The notes: a model not told the origin generated them from the sequence alone. A stretch of 41,350 bases of DNA from Chloroflexota bacterium (GCA_019873655.1 JAIOAU010000023.1:1-41350), one strand, 5' to 3'. Positions 16,196 through 25,108 are shown, counted from the stretch's first letter. Program-made: numbers and translations.

Positions 16196-16635
16196 TTTTG
16201 CTCGGTCGTCGGCGGGACGTGCGGCGCTTGCCAGGCCGGCGATTTGTGGACGTGAACCACCTTCCATCCGCCGCCCATCTTGACCATCACGCGGCTCTCG
16301 TTGTGGGCGTCCACGCGCACGCCGGCGGGCGTTTCGGCGCTGATGAGGAGGGTGTAACTGGCGATGGCCGTCTCGCCGTAGCGTTGGATGCGCAGATTCG
16401 CCAGGTCGAAGCGCGTCGCCCCGCCCAGGGCGGCCTCGGCCCCAAAGACAGCCCCGCGGCGGGCGTTGGCCTCCATCATGAAGTCATGGAAGGCCAGGCC
16501 GTCGATGCGGTGGGGAGTGACCCACCACTCGTAGAGCGTCAGGTCTTCGTGGGTGGTGGCGTGATAGGTTTCCAGGTCGTTGTTCTGAATGGCTTGCAGA
16601 TGTTTGCGCAAAAAGGCCAGGATTTCGTCGTCCAT
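16192..16635 (-). CDS. NTF2-like protein (CaMKII-association/SnoaL-type)
   Basis: 147 residues with a single cone-shaped NTF2-like domain. The helical start is DDEILAFLRKHLQAIQNNDLETY, and the final strands include SRVMVKMGGGWKVVHVHKSP, a signature of calcium/calmodulin kinase II association-domain-like proteins in bacteria. These often bind small molecules, and some are enzymes. No catalytic residues can be assigned. It lies between a GT4 gene (3 nt gap) and the FkbM gene (4 nt overlap), so it belongs to the glycan operon, where its role is unknown. Confidence 0.75.
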   Translation of the reverse strand: MDDEILAFLRKHLQAIQNNDLETYHATTHEDLTLYEWWVTPHRIDGLAFHDFMMEANARRGAVFGAEAALGGATRFDLANLRIQRYGETAIASYTLLISAETPAGVRVDAHNESRVMVKMGGGWKVVHVHKSPAWQAPHVPPTTEQK

Positions 16636-16638
16636 GTG

Positions 16639-17643
16639 TTACTCCAGAAGGAAGGCCAGGTATTGGTCGGTCATCTTTTCGAGGTCGAAGGCTTCCTCGG
16701 CGCGCGCCCGCGCCGCCCGGCGGAAGCGCGGCTGGTCGGCGAGAATCTCGGCGGCGGCGGCGGCCAAGGCGGAGAGGTCGGGCGGGTCGAGCCGCCAGGG
16801 GTCGCCGCCGTAGGGGACGAGGCGGCCGGCGTCGCCGGTCACCAGTTCGGGCAGGGCGCCGGTCTCGAAGGCCAGGACGGGCAGGCCGCAGGCCAGGGCC
16901 TCGATGACGGCGTTGGGGCAGGCCGGGTTGAGGTCGGCCGAGTAGAGCAGATGGGCGGCGCGGTCGAGGGCCGGGATGGCGTCGCGCCGCACCGCGCCTG
17001 CCCAGACGACCGGGGCGCGGCTGCGGGCGTTGACTCGCGCCTGCAAGTCCGGGGCGACGCGCCCGGCGACCATCCACTCGACCGGAAAGCGGTCGGCCAG
17101 CAGGTTCGCCAGGCCGAGGGCCGTCTCCAGCCCGGTCTCGTAGCCGCCGCCCAGGTTGCCCTCCACCAGCAGGATGCGGAAGCGGTCGGCGGGCGGCTGT
17201 TCCGGGCCGAGGGGGGTGAAGACGGACAAATCCACGCCGTTGTGGATGACGCGGCTGGGGACGCGGGTCGGGCCGCGGCGGGCCTCCCACCAGCGGCGGG
17301 AGAACTCCGATTGGTAGATGACGCCGTCCGCCAGGCGGGCGCGGATGAGGGCCAGCAGGGCGTTGCCGTATTCGGCGCGCAGGAAGTGGCGCAGGCCGGT
17401 GCGCCGCCGGCGGTGCAGCCAGTTCATCCCGTCCAGGCGCTGGACGAGGCGCGCCCCGCGCCGGCGCGCCCGCCAGAGGGCCGCCAGGCGGCGCGTCCCG
17501 CCGATGATCAGAACGGCGTCGCAGGCCTCGTCCGGTTCGTAGCAGACCTGGACGCCGCGCCGCGTCAGGGCCTCCGCCAGGCGCGTTTGGAAGGAGGCCG
17601 GGCCGCCTGCGGCGGCGCGCGGGGTCAGGCAGATGCGGGTCAT
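16639..17643 (-). CDS. GT4 family glycosyltransferase, probably translated from a leaderless mRNA
   Basis: 334 residues, GT-B. The acceptor half starts MTRICLTPRAAAGGPASFQ. The donor half includes SRVIHNGVDLSVFTP, FRILLVEGNLGGGYETGLE and LNPACPNAVIEALACGLPVL, where the acidic Glu of the GT4 motif is retained. It is the first gene of the cluster running down to 12725. There is no Shine-Dalgarno sequence: TATAAT ends 7 nt before the ATG, so the transcript should begin at or near the start codon. Confidence 0.87.
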   Translation of the reverse strand: MTRICLTPRAAAGGPASFQTRLAEALTRRGVQVCYEPDEACDAVLIIGGTRRLAALWRARRRGARLVQRLDGMNWLHRRRRTGLRHFLRAEYGNALLALIRARLADGVIYQSEFSRRWWEARRGPTRVPSRVIHNGVDLSVFTPLGPEQPPADRFRILLVEGNLGGGYETGLETALGLANLLADRFPVEWMVAGRVAPDLQARVNARSRAPVVWAGAVRRDAIPALDRAAHLLYSADLNPACPNAVIEALACGLPVLAFETGALPELVTGDAGRLVPYGGDPWRLDPPDLSALAAAAAEILADQPRFRRAARARAEEAFDLEKMTDQYLAFLLE

Positions 17644-17650
17644 CGGAGCG

Positions 17651-17656
17651 ATTATA
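17651..17656 (-). promoter_or_regulatory. Leaderless promoter -10 box, glycan cluster
   Basis: TATAAT on the minus strand lies exactly 7 nt before the ATG at 17643, with no clear -35. The same geometry, TANAAT-N7-start, occurs at 34460 and 38703. Confidence 0.6.
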
Positions 17657-17673
17657 CCGTAACGGCGGCATGT

Positions 17674-17679
17674 TATAAT
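17674..17679 (+). promoter_or_regulatory. -10 box of the molybdopterin oxidoreductase gene
   Basis: TATAAT lies 20 nt before the ATG at 17700, with the ribosome site CAGGAG between them. It sits back to back with the divergent -10 box at 17651-17656. No good -35 is visible at 17 nt. Confidence 0.55.
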
Positions 17680-17699
17680 TCGGACAGGAGCACTCGTCT

Positions 17700-18335
17700 A
17701 TGTTCGAGAGCAAAGACCGCCGCCAAGAAGAGGCGCGCCTGCGCGCCGAAAACCGCCTGCCGCCCGGCCAGGCGTTGACGCTGAAATTCCCGGTCCTGCA
17801 TTACGGGCCGGTGCCGCCCTTCGACCCCGCCACCTGGGATCTGCGCGTCTGGGGTGAGGTCGAACAGGAAGTACGCTGGACGTGGGAGGAGTTCAACCGC
17901 CTGCCGCGCGTCCAGGTGCGGATGGATTTGCACTGCGTGACGCGCTGGAGCACCTTCGACATGGTGTGGGAGGGCGTCTCGGTGCGGATGCTGGTCGAGC
18001 AGGGGCTGATTCGCCTGAAACCGTCGGCCCGCTACGTGATGCAGCACGCCGAGTACGGCTACACGGTCAACCTGCCGCTGGAGGTGGTCTTGCAGGATAA
18101 CTTCCTGCTGGCGACCCATGTGGACGGCGCGCCGTTGACCCCCGAACACGGCTATCCGCTGCGGGGCGTGGTGGGCGCCATCCCCGGCCGCCCAGACCTG
18201 AAGACGCCGTATTTATGGAAAGGGGCCAAGTGGCTGCGCGGCCTGGAGTTCATGGCCGAGGACCGGCCCGGCTTTTGGGAGCAGGCCGGTTATCACAATG
18301 AGGCCGATGTGTGGAAAGAGGAACGATACGCTTAG
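17700..18335 (+). CDS. Sulfite oxidase-like molybdopterin oxidoreductase
   Basis: 211 residues forming one oxidoreductase molybdopterin-binding domain of the sulfite oxidase/YedY superfamily. The molybdenum-ligating cysteine is C79 in RMDLHCVTRWSTFD. Further family features are YGYTVNLPLEVVLQDNFLLA and HGYPLRGVVGAIPGRPDLKTPYLWKG. There is no dimerisation domain, signal peptide or twin-arginine motif, so the protein is probably cytoplasmic. The substrate is unknown. It is a single-gene unit with its own promoter, and it ends at a strong hairpin shared with the convergent htrA gene. Confidence 0.88.
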   Translation: MFESKDRRQEEARLRAENRLPPGQALTLKFPVLHYGPVPPFDPATWDLRVWGEVEQEVRWTWEEFNRLPRVQVRMDLHCVTRWSTFDMVWEGVSVRMLVEQGLIRLKPSARYVMQHAEYGYTVNLPLEVVLQDNFLLATHVDGAPLTPEHGYPLRGVVGAIPGRPDLKTPYLWKGAKWLRGLEFMAEDRPGFWEQAGYHNEADVWKEERYA

Positions 18336-18356
18336 TTCGAACCTGACTCAAACGCA

Positions 18357-18387
18357 AATGCGACGCACTTCGAAAGTGCGTCGCATT
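18357..18387. terminator. Bidirectional terminator-like hairpin between convergent genes
   Basis: A perfect 14-bp stem (18357-18370 with 18374-18387) closes a 3-nt loop, CGA. It sits 21 nt after the oxidoreductase stop and 9 nt from the htrA stop. Neither side has a proper T run, so it may stop transcription only weakly or mainly protect mRNA 3' ends. Confidence 0.65.
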
Positions 18388-18396
18388 CGATTCGCG

Positions 18397-19542
18397 TCAC
18401 GGGCGCGTGCCCAGCGTCACGGTCAGGTCAACCTGCTCGCCGCCGCGCAGCACGGTCAGGGTAACGGTATCGCCGGGGGATTTGTTGAGGGTCAGGTAAC
18501 TGATCAAATCGTCGAACAGATGAACCGGCTGGCCGTCCACGGCGATGATCAGGTCGCCGCCCTTGTTCACATTCCCGTAGCCGGGGATGCTGATCGCTTG
18601 CGTCCCGGCGCGGAGGCCGGCCCGCTCCGAGGGCCCGCCGCTGACCACATTCGTGACGTAAGCGCCGGTGAAACGCGGCAATTCGAGGGCCTCGATGACC
18701 GGCAGCGGCAGGTTGTCGATCGCGGCGATGCCGAGATAGGGGTAGTCGAAGCGGCCGTTGGCGATGAGGGCCGGCACGATCCGCTTGGCGACGTTGATCG
18801 AGACGGCGAAGCCGATGCCCGAGTTGACCGGCTCGCCCATGTCGGTGTAGCCTTCGGTGCGGATGGCGCGGTTAACGCCGATGACTTCGCCCCTCAGGTT
18901 GAGCAGCGGCCCGCCCGAGTTGCCGGGGTTGAGCGGCGCGTCGGTCTGGATGATGTCGCCTGCCGAGAAGTAGCCGCCGGTCGTCGCCTGGACGTTGGAG
19001 GGCAGGTTGCGCCCCAAGGCCGAGATGACACCGGTGGTCATCGTCCCTTCCAGGCCGAAGGGGTTGCCGATGGCGACCACGATCTGGCCGACCCGCAGGG
19101 TGCTCGAATCGCCCAGCGTCAGCGGATGCAGTTCCTCGGCCGGAACGTCCACGCGGATGACGGCCAGGTCGGCGTGCGGATCCGCCCCGACCACCTCCCC
19201 ATAGGTCTTATACCCCGAGGGGAAATCCACCTCGACGCGGGTCGCCCCTTCGATCACATGCTGGTTGGTGACGATGTAGCCGTCGGCGCTGTACACCCAG
19301 CCCGAACCGAGCGAGCCGCCGCTGGCGGTGGTCACGCGGATGGTCACCACGCCCGGGTTGACCTGTTCATAGAGCGAGACGAGGGCGCTCTCCTCGTCCG
19401 CCAGGTTTACCGAGACGGGTTGCGCGGCGGGCGGGGCCTGTATCACCGCCGGCTGGGTGACCGCCAGCGGGGCCGAACCGCAGGCCAGGATGGACGCGGT
19501 CAATACAATCAGCGATACCGTTAAGAGAATTCTGGATTTCAT
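18397..19542 (-). CDS. HtrA/DegP-type serine protease, lipoprotein
   Basis: 381 residues. The signal peptide ends in lipobox SILA-C21, so the protein should be lipid-anchored outside the membrane. The trypsin-like domain carries the full triad: H95 (TNQHVIEG), D125 (HADLAVIRVD) and S209 (LNPGNSGGPL). One PDZ domain follows (about 280-375: SGGPSERAGLRAGTQAISI). The role is periplasmic or extracellular protein quality control. A strong AGGAGG precedes the ATG at 19542. It lies 8 nt downstream of the J-domain gene, so the two form a protein-quality operon. Confidence 0.93.
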   Translation of the reverse strand: MKSRILLTVSLIVLTASILACGSAPLAVTQPAVIQAPPAAQPVSVNLADEESALVSLYEQVNPGVVTIRVTTASGGSLGSGWVYSADGYIVTNQHVIEGATRVEVDFPSGYKTYGEVVGADPHADLAVIRVDVPAEELHPLTLGDSSTLRVGQIVVAIGNPFGLEGTMTTGVISALGRNLPSNVQATTGGYFSAGDIIQTDAPLNPGNSGGPLLNLRGEVIGVNRAIRTEGYTDMGEPVNSGIGFAVSINVAKRIVPALIANGRFDYPYLGIAAIDNLPLPVIEALELPRFTGAYVTNVVSGGPSERAGLRAGTQAISIPGYGNVNKGGDLIIAVDGQPVHLFDDLISYLTLNKSPGDTVTLTVLRGGEQVDLTVTLGTRP

Positions 19543-19550
19543 TGCTCCTC

Positions 19551-20447
19551 CTACGAAGGCCGCAGGCGACGGGCCTGTTCCAGAAGAGATTTTTGTTGCG
19601 GGGTGAGTTGTTTGGGAATCTGCACCCGGACGCGCACGTACAGGTCGCCTTTGACCTGAGGGTTGCGCAGATGCGGCATGCCGCGCCCGGCCAGGCGGAA
19701 CAACTGGTCGGGCTGGGTGCCGGGCGGGATGGTCAGCAGCACCTTGCCGGTGACGGTATGCACCTCGGCCTCCCCGCCCAGGATGGCGGTGAAGACGTCG
19801 ATGGTCGTCTCGGTGTGCAAGTCATTGCCATCGCGCTCGAAGAGGGGATCCTCGGCCACGTTGATCACCAGGTACAGGTCGCCGGGCTTGCCGTCGGGGC
19901 CGGCCGGGCCGGCGCCGGGCACGCGGACCTTGGTGCCGGTGCGCGCCCCGGGCGGCAGGGAGACCTCGATCCGGCGTCCGCCAACCTGCAGGTGGCGGGT
20001 GGTGCCGGTGTAGGCCTCTTTCAGGCTGATGGTCACGGCCAGTTGGGAGGCCGCCTCCGTCGTCCGGACGCGGCCGCGCCCGGGCGCGCCCATCCCGCCG
20101 AAGATGCTGCGGAAGAAGTCGGAGAACAGGCCCTCGCCGAAGAGGTCCTCCAGGTCGATGCCGCCGGTGGAGGTGGTCCACTGCCCCCAGTTGAAATCGC
20201 CCGGCGCGCCGGACTGCCGCCAGCGGAAGTACTCGTCGCCGAGTTGGTCGTAGCGGGCGCGCTTCTGCGGGTCGCTCAACACCTGATAGGCCTCGTTGAT
20301 CTCCTTGAAGCGCTCCTCGGCGTTCTTGTCGCCGGGATTGCGGTCGGGGTGATATTGCATGGCCAGTTTGCGGTAGGCCGACTTGATTTCGTCGGCGCTG
20401 GCCTTACGATCGACGCCGAGGATTTTGTAGTAATCCTTGTATTCCAT
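19551..20447 (-). CDS. CbpA-like DnaJ co-chaperone
   Basis: 298 residues. The J domain has [19 protein letters not shown] and the HPD motif in [17 protein letters not shown]-rich linker and the DnaJ C-terminal beta-domains follow ([40 protein letters not shown]). The zinc-finger domain is absent, which makes it CbpA/DjlA-type and not canonical DnaJ. It stimulates DnaK. The start at 20447 has GGTGAG upstream; GTG 20456 is an alternative. A TAGAAT at 20467-20472 could be the -10 box. Confidence 0.92.
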   Translation of the reverse strand: MEYKDYYKILGVDRKASADEIKSAYRKLAMQYHPDRNPGDKNAEERFKEINEAYQVLSDPQKRARYDQLGDEYFRWRQSGAPGDFNWGQWTTSTGGIDLEDLFGEGLFSDFFRSIFGGMGAPGRGRVRTTEAASQLAVTISLKEAYTGTTRHLQVGGRRIEVSLPPGARTGTKVRVPGAGPAGPDGKPGDLYLVINVAEDPLFERDGNDLHTETTIDVFTAILGGEAEVHTVTGKVLLTIPPGTQPDQLFRLAGRGMPHLRNPQVKGDLYVRVRVQIPKQLTPQQKSLLEQARRLRPS

Positions 20448-20585
20448 ATTGCTCACCCATCATCCTATTCTAGGCCGCCGATAGAAGGGAGTCAAGCGCC
20501 GAGAACGGCGGTCTTATCCAATTCTAATGCATCTCCGTCGGCCGCGGGCCGCGGTTGCCGGTTGGCAGTATAATTCATTTGTTAT

Positions 20586-20673
20586 GAGCGGGGCCAAGCC
20601 CCGCTCAAACCAAAGGGCCAAGCCCTGCCGAAGCCGATTCTTACTGTTTTTTGGCGGGGCTAAGCCCCGCCAA
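20586..20673. repeat. Pair of GC-rich palindromes ahead of the LOG gene
   Basis: GAGCGGGGC-CAA-GCCCCGCTC (20586-20606) and TTGGCGGGGC-TAA-GCCCCGCCAA (20651-20673) are perfect hairpins on one theme. A partial copy lies between them (GGGCCAAGCCCTGCC, about 20615-20629). A TATAAT at 20569-20574 precedes them, so the hairpins would be in the leader RNA of the LOG gene. Confidence 0.75.
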
Positions 20674-20720
20674 AAGCAAAATTGCCCAAACCAAAATCGC
20701 CGAAACCAACGAGGTTTTCC

Positions 20721-21302
20721 ATGAACGCCCTCTGCGTGTACTGCGGCTCCGCCGATCACGTCCCCGAAAAATATCTGCACGCCGCCCAACGGATGGGCAA
20801 GGCCCTGGCCCGCCGCGGCCTGACCCTCATTTACGGCGGCGGCAAGACTGGCCTGATGGGCGCCCTGGCCGACGCCGTCCTGGCGGCTGGCGGTCAGGTC
20901 GTGGGCGTCATCGTCGAGACGATGAACACGCCCGCCCTGGCCCACGCCGGCCTGACCCGCATGGAAGTGACTGCTACCATCCATCAGCGCAAGGCGCGCA
21001 TGTACGCCCTGGCCGATGGCTACATCGCCTTGCCCGGCGGCTACGGCACCCTCGACGAACTCTTCGAGACCCTGACCTGGGCGCAAATCGGCGAGCACGC
21101 CAAGCCGGTCGGCCTGTTGGATGTGGACGGTTATTATCAACCCCTGCTGCAAATGCTGGATAAGGCTGCCGCCGAGGGCTTTATTTTCCCCGAACACCGC
21201 CGCGCCCTGCTCTACGCCGCCGACCCCGACGACCTGCTGGATGCCATGGAAGTCTTCGACCCGCCGGTGGAGGCCGTCCGGCGCTGGATGCGGCAGGCCT
21301 AG
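20721..21302 (+). CDS. LOG family nucleotide phosphoribohydrolase
   Basis: 193 residues of the LOG (lonely guy) family. IYGGGKTGLMG binds the nucleotide phosphate, HQRKARM carries the conserved Arg, and ALPGGYGTLDELFE (PGGxGTxxE, about 105-113) is the signature. Family members cleave cytokinin riboside monophosphates or AMP to base and ribose 5-phosphate. In bacteria the physiological substrate is often unknown. The start at 20721 has CGAGG upstream and matches the family N-terminus MNALCVYCGS; an in-frame ATG at 20682 would add only 13 low-complexity residues read from the repeat region. Confidence 0.9.
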   Translation: MNALCVYCGSADHVPEKYLHAAQRMGKALARRGLTLIYGGGKTGLMGALADAVLAAGGQVVGVIVETMNTPALAHAGLTRMEVTATIHQRKARMYALADGYIALPGGYGTLDELFETLTWAQIGEHAKPVGLLDVDGYYQPLLQMLDKAAAEGFIFPEHRRALLYAADPDDLLDAMEVFDPPVEAVRRWMRQA

Positions 21303-21429
21303 CGGCGCGTCGATCGGCGGCATCCGCCTACTGACCGGCCTCTTCAGGAGCGGCCAGGCATAATCATCCGTCTCTGACCATAACGAACAAGGGGACTCGG
21401 ACCGGGCTTTTCATGCGGGGCGGCGCGGC

Positions 21430-24222
21430 CTACGGCCCGACCGTAAATTCCACCTCGGCCTCGGCGGTGTTGCCGACCCGGTCGGCGGCGACTACGCGCA
21501 GGGTGTGGTCGCCGCGCCGCGCCGTCCAGGCGAAGGTGAACGGTTCGCCGGTCAGACTCGTCAGGCGGCGGCCGTCCAGGTAGAACGTCACCTGCGCCAG
21601 GTAGGGGTCGCTGGCCTGAACCTGGAAAAGGACCTGCGGCTCGGCCTGCAAATCGATCGTCTGGCCGGGCCGGGGATAGAGAATTGCCGCCTGCGGCGGG
21701 GTGTTGTCCACGACCACCTGGGTCAGCGCCTGACGGACGCGCTGGCCCTCGTAGATGACCAGCAGGCGCAAGGCGTAGAGGCCGTTCAGGCCGCTCGTAT
21801 CCCAGACCGCCAGGCGGCCTTCAATGACCGGCTCGGCGACATCGCCGCCGATTTGAACCCAGGCCGACGGATTCAGCCCCTGACCATATTCCAGGCGGTA
21901 GGAAACGAACCCCTCGCCGGTCGCTGCGCCGCTGATGGTCACCTCGCCGCGCACATCGGCGAACAACTCGGGCGAACTGATGTGCGCCTCGGCCAGCGGC
22001 GGCTGAGGCTGGATGGAATCGTAGGCGGTCGGCGGGGCGGGCAATCCCTGGCTCTCGGCCCAGGCGCGCGCCTCGGCGGGAACCATCAGGTAAACCCGGC
22101 GCTCGACCAGTTCAGAGGGGGTGAAAATGGTGGCCAGCAGGCCGGTCTCGCGGTTGATTTCGTAGACGCGGTAGAGCGTGTCGGCCTGGACCGGCTCGCT
22201 GCCCGCCAGGAAGACCTCGGTGACCACATTCGGGCAGGCGGGGGTGGGCAGCATGCCCGAGGGATCGCAGACCGAGCGCGTGACGATGCCGGGGGGCGTC
22301 TCCCAGGTTTCGGTCGGCGCGGCGGCCGCGGCCTGGCGCAGCAAGGCGTGCCACAGGCCGCCCGAGGCGACCTGCATGCCGCTCCCCTTGCCCCCGTCCA
22401 CCCAGACGACCACCACCCGCCCCGGCGTGTATCCCACCGTCCAGGCCGAAGTCCCGGAGGCGAAATTGCCCTGCTTGACCCCGGCCGGCAGACCGACTTC
22501 CAGTGGGTTGCCGCGCCCCAGCGACGGCCAGCGGGCGACTTCGTCGCTCAGGACATGGGTCAGGAGGTAGGTGAGTTCGGGGGAAACCACCGACTGGGCG
22601 CGCGGGACGCTCCAATCGCCCCAGACCGCGCCGTCCACGCTGGTGACGGTCAGGACGCTGGAGGGGCGAATCTCTTCGCCGGCGAAGACCTGGCCGACGC
22701 GCCGGCCCTCGGCGGCGAAGATGGCGTATGCGCCGCCCAGGTCGAGCGGAGAGACGGCAAAGTCGCCGGTCAGCAGGTTGGCCTCTGGCGGCAAGGCCAG
22801 GCCGAACGGCTCGCTCAGGCGGCGCACGCTCTCGGCGCCGAATTGGTCGAGCAGACGGGCGGCCGGGGGCAGGTAGTCGTTTGCCAGGGCCGTCCGCAAA
22901 CGCACCGGGCCGCGGTATTGGCCGTCGAAGTTGGCGGCCGGGCCGGGGATATCCCAGGCCAGGCTGGCCGGGCTGAAGCCGCGCGTGAAGGCAGTCAGGT
23001 AAACGAAGGGGGTCAAAATGGTGCCGGCCGGATGGGAGAGAAGCGCCGCCGACTCGCCGCTCGGATAGGTGTCGCCGACGGCGGCCAGCACCTGGCCGAG
23101 GCGCGGGTCGAGAATCAGGGCGCTGGCCGAGGCCTCGGGCAGAGGCGGCAGGGCGGGCAGGGGCGGCAGGAGACGCGCCGCCGCGCATTCCGTCTCCGGC
23201 GCGTCCAGGTTGCCGGTCAGCCGCTCCACCTGGGCCCGGACGGCGCAGGCCGCCTCGGCTTGCAGATCGTAGTCCAGGGTGGTGACCACGACCAGGCCGC
23301 CGCGTTCCACCCGCCCGCCGCCGAAGGCCGCGTCCAGCTGGGCGAGGCTCAGGGACACGAAAGCCGGAGCAAAGGGCGGCTCGGCCTCGGGGTAGGACAT
23401 CAGCACCGGCAGGTGGCCGACCTCCTGGTTGAATTCGTCGGGGGTGAGCATGCCCAGCGCCAGCATGGCGCGCAGGGTCTCCTGGCGGCGCTGTTCGGCG
23501 GCCTGGGGCGCGTCGACCGGGTTGAGGGCCGGGGCGGCGGCGACCGCCGCCAGCAGGGCGCACTCGCTGCGGCCCAGCGCGGCGGCCGATTTGCCAAAGT
23601 ACAACTGGGCGGCGGCCTCCGCGCCGTAGGCGTAGTTCCCGTAGTCGGCGCTGTTCAGATACCATTCCAGCACCTGCGCCCGGCCGTAGCGGGCGGTCAG
23701 TTGGCCGGCCAGCAGGCGTTCCCGCAGGGCGCGCCGAATGGACGGCGGCTCGTTCCACAAGAGCAGGTCCGAAACCAGTTTCTGGGCGATGGTCGGGTGG
23801 CTGGAGGGGTCGCGCCAGCCCGCCAGGCGGTAGCCGGGGCTGCGCCAGAATCCCGGCTCGGCGACGGCGATGGTCGCGTCGAGACAGGCTCGCGGGAAGC
23901 GGTTGTAGGCCAGGAAGGCGCGCGGGGCGTCGACGGGGGCCAGGACGCGCAGCAGGCGCGTCCCGCTGCGGTCGTACAGGCGGGTCGGCTGGCGCAGCAG
24001 GCCAGTCTGGGGATCGAGCAGGACGGGGAGGGTTTCGAGGGAGGGCAGATCGCGGGTCAGGTCGGCGTAGGCCAGGCCGGCGGCCAGCAAGAGGAGGGCC
24101 AGCAGGGTGGTGATGAGAAAGCCGAAGCCGAAGAAGGTCTGGCGGGCGCGCCCATCGGCGCTGCGACGGCGGCGGTCGCGGCGCTGGCGGCGCTGGCGGA
24201 CGACGGTCAGGGTGAAGGACAT
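21430..24222 (-). CDS. PBP1-like protein with lost transpeptidase motifs
   Basis: 930 residues. A basic cytoplasmic tail and one membrane helix (about 30-53) come first, followed by a GT51-like domain (about 80-240), a penicillin-binding fold (about 365-640) and C-terminal beta-domains resembling the PBP1C tail plus Ig-like repeats (about 740-930). The transpeptidase motifs are broken. The SxxK position reads T401-I-L-T404, SxN reads D-Y-L (about 449-451), and KTG reads K583-Q-G585. In the GT51 part, E122, Q147 and E168 remain, but the first motif has a deletion (AEPGFWRSPG) and the usual Lys near 165 is Ala. The protein is probably structural or regulatory, with transglycosylase activity uncertain. 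It follows folP by one nucleotide. Confidence 0.85.
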   Translation of the reverse strand: MSFTLTVVRQRRQRRDRRRRSADGRARQTFFGFGFLITTLLALLLLAAGLAYADLTRDLPSLETLPVLLDPQTGLLRQPTRLYDRSGTRLLRVLAPVDAPRAFLAYNRFPRACLDATIAVAEPGFWRSPGYRLAGWRDPSSHPTIAQKLVSDLLLWNEPPSIRRALRERLLAGQLTARYGRAQVLEWYLNSADYGNYAYGAEAAAQLYFGKSAAALGRSECALLAAVAAAPALNPVDAPQAAEQRRQETLRAMLALGMLTPDEFNQEVGHLPVLMSYPEAEPPFAPAFVSLSLAQLDAAFGGGRVERGGLVVVTTLDYDLQAEAACAVRAQVERLTGNLDAPETECAAARLLPPLPALPPLPEASASALILDPRLGQVLAAVGDTYPSGESAALLSHPAGTILTPFVYLTAFTRGFSPASLAWDIPGPAANFDGQYRGPVRLRTALANDYLPPAARLLDQFGAESVRRLSEPFGLALPPEANLLTGDFAVSPLDLGGAYAIFAAEGRRVGQVFAGEEIRPSSVLTVTSVDGAVWGDWSVPRAQSVVSPELTYLLTHVLSDEVARWPSLGRGNPLEVGLPAGVKQGNFASGTSAWTVGYTPGRVVVVWVDGGKGSGMQVASGGLWHALLRQAAAAAPTETWETPPGIVTRSVCDPSGMLPTPACPNVVTEVFLAGSEPVQADTLYRVYEINRETGLLATIFTPSELVERRVYLMVPAEARAWAESQGLPAPPTAYDSIQPQPPLAEAHISSPELFADVRGEVTISGAATGEGFVSYRLEYGQGLNPSAWVQIGGDVAEPVIEGRLAVWDTSGLNGLYALRLLVIYEGQRVRQALTQVVVDNTPPQAAILYPRPGQTIDLQAEPQVLFQVQASDPYLAQVTFYLDGRRLTSLTGEPFTFAWTARRGDHTLRVVAADRVGNTAEAEVEFTVGP

Positions 24223-24223
24223 G

Positions 24224-25108
24224 TCACTTGCGGCGCACGATGGCGTCGGTCATTTTGACCACCCGCGCCATGGCAGCGACGTCGTGGACGCGGACGATGT
24301 CGGCCCCGCGGGTGACGCCGACGGCGACGGCGGCGGCCGTCCCCTCCAGGCGCTGGTCGGGCGGCAGGTCGAGGGTGTAGCCGATGAAGGATTTGCGCGA
24401 CGGCCCGAGCAGGACGGGGAAGCCCAGGGCGCGAATCTCGCCCAGGCGGTCGATCAATTCCAGGTTTTGCTCCACCGTCTTGCCGAAGCCGATGCCGGGG
24501 TCCAGAATGATGCGGTCGTCGGGGATGCCCGCCCGCCGGGCCAGTTCGACCGAGTCCATCAGGTCGCGCCGGACGTCCGTCAGCAGGTCGGTGTACTCGG
24601 CGCCGCGGTAGGCCGCCCCGAGGCGCTCGCGCACCTCGACGTTGGCCGGCTGGCTGCGATTGTGCATCAGGACGACGGCCGCGCCGCGGCGGGCGACGAC
24701 GGCCGCCAGGTCGGGGTCGGCGCGCAGGCCCCAGACGTCGTTGACGAGGCAGGCCCCGGCCTGCAAGGCCGCCTCGGCCACGGCCGCCTTGTAGGTGTCC
24801 ACCGAGATCAGGGCGTCGGGGAATTCGGCGGCCAGGGCGCGGATGACGGGGACGACGCGGCGCATCTCCTCCTCGGCGGCCACCGGCTGCGAACCGGGGC
24901 GGGTGGATTCGCCGCCGACGTCGAGGAAGTCGGCCCCCGCCGCCAGGAAGGCGCGCGCCTGGGCGACCGCCCGTTCGATCTCATCGCCCGGCGACGAGAG
25001 CAAGCCATCCCCCGAGAAACTATCGGGGGTGACGTTGAGGATGCCCATCAGGTAGGTGCGCTGGCCCCACGTCAGGGCGCGGTTGCGGAGCGTCAGGGTG
25101 GACGGCAT
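24224..25108 (-). CDS. folP: Dihydropteroate synthase
   Basis: 294 residues, TIM barrel. The signature MGILNVTPDSFSGDG and the pterin-binding DVGGESTRPGSQPV are intact. So are ISVDTYKAAVAEAAL, VNDVWGL, ILDPGIGFGKTVEQNLELI and LLGPSRKSFIG. It joins 4-aminobenzoate to hydroxymethyl-dihydropterin diphosphate, the step after FolK, whose gene lies two genes upstream on the same strand. There is no good Shine-Dalgarno sequence. It begins 24 nt after the previous stop, so translation may be coupled. Confidence 0.96.
   Translation of the reverse strand: MPSTLTLRNRALTWGQRTYLMGILNVTPDSFSGDGLLSSPGDEIERAVAQARAFLAAGADFLDVGGESTRPGSQPVAAEEEMRRVVPVIRALAAEFPDALISVDTYKAAVAEAALQAGACLVNDVWGLRADPDLAAVVARRGAAVVLMHNRSQPANVEVRERLGAAYRGAEYTDLLTDVRRDLMDSVELARRAGIPDDRIILDPGIGFGKTVEQNLELIDRLGEIRALGFPVLLGPSRKSFIGYTLDLPPDQRLEGTAAAVAVGVTRGADIVRVHDVAAMARVVKMTDAIVRRK

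Noticed and set aside
12737-16255. Very long open frame on the plus strand (over 1100 codons)
   Set aside because: It is antisense to well-recognised glycosyltransferase, GT-C-like and FkbM genes. Its low-complexity Gln/Gly/Arg-rich reading is typical of the opposite strand of GC-rich genes.
21505-24258. Long plus-strand open frame opposite the PBP1-like gene
   Set aside because: It has no recognisable domain and a composition typical of an antisense frame.
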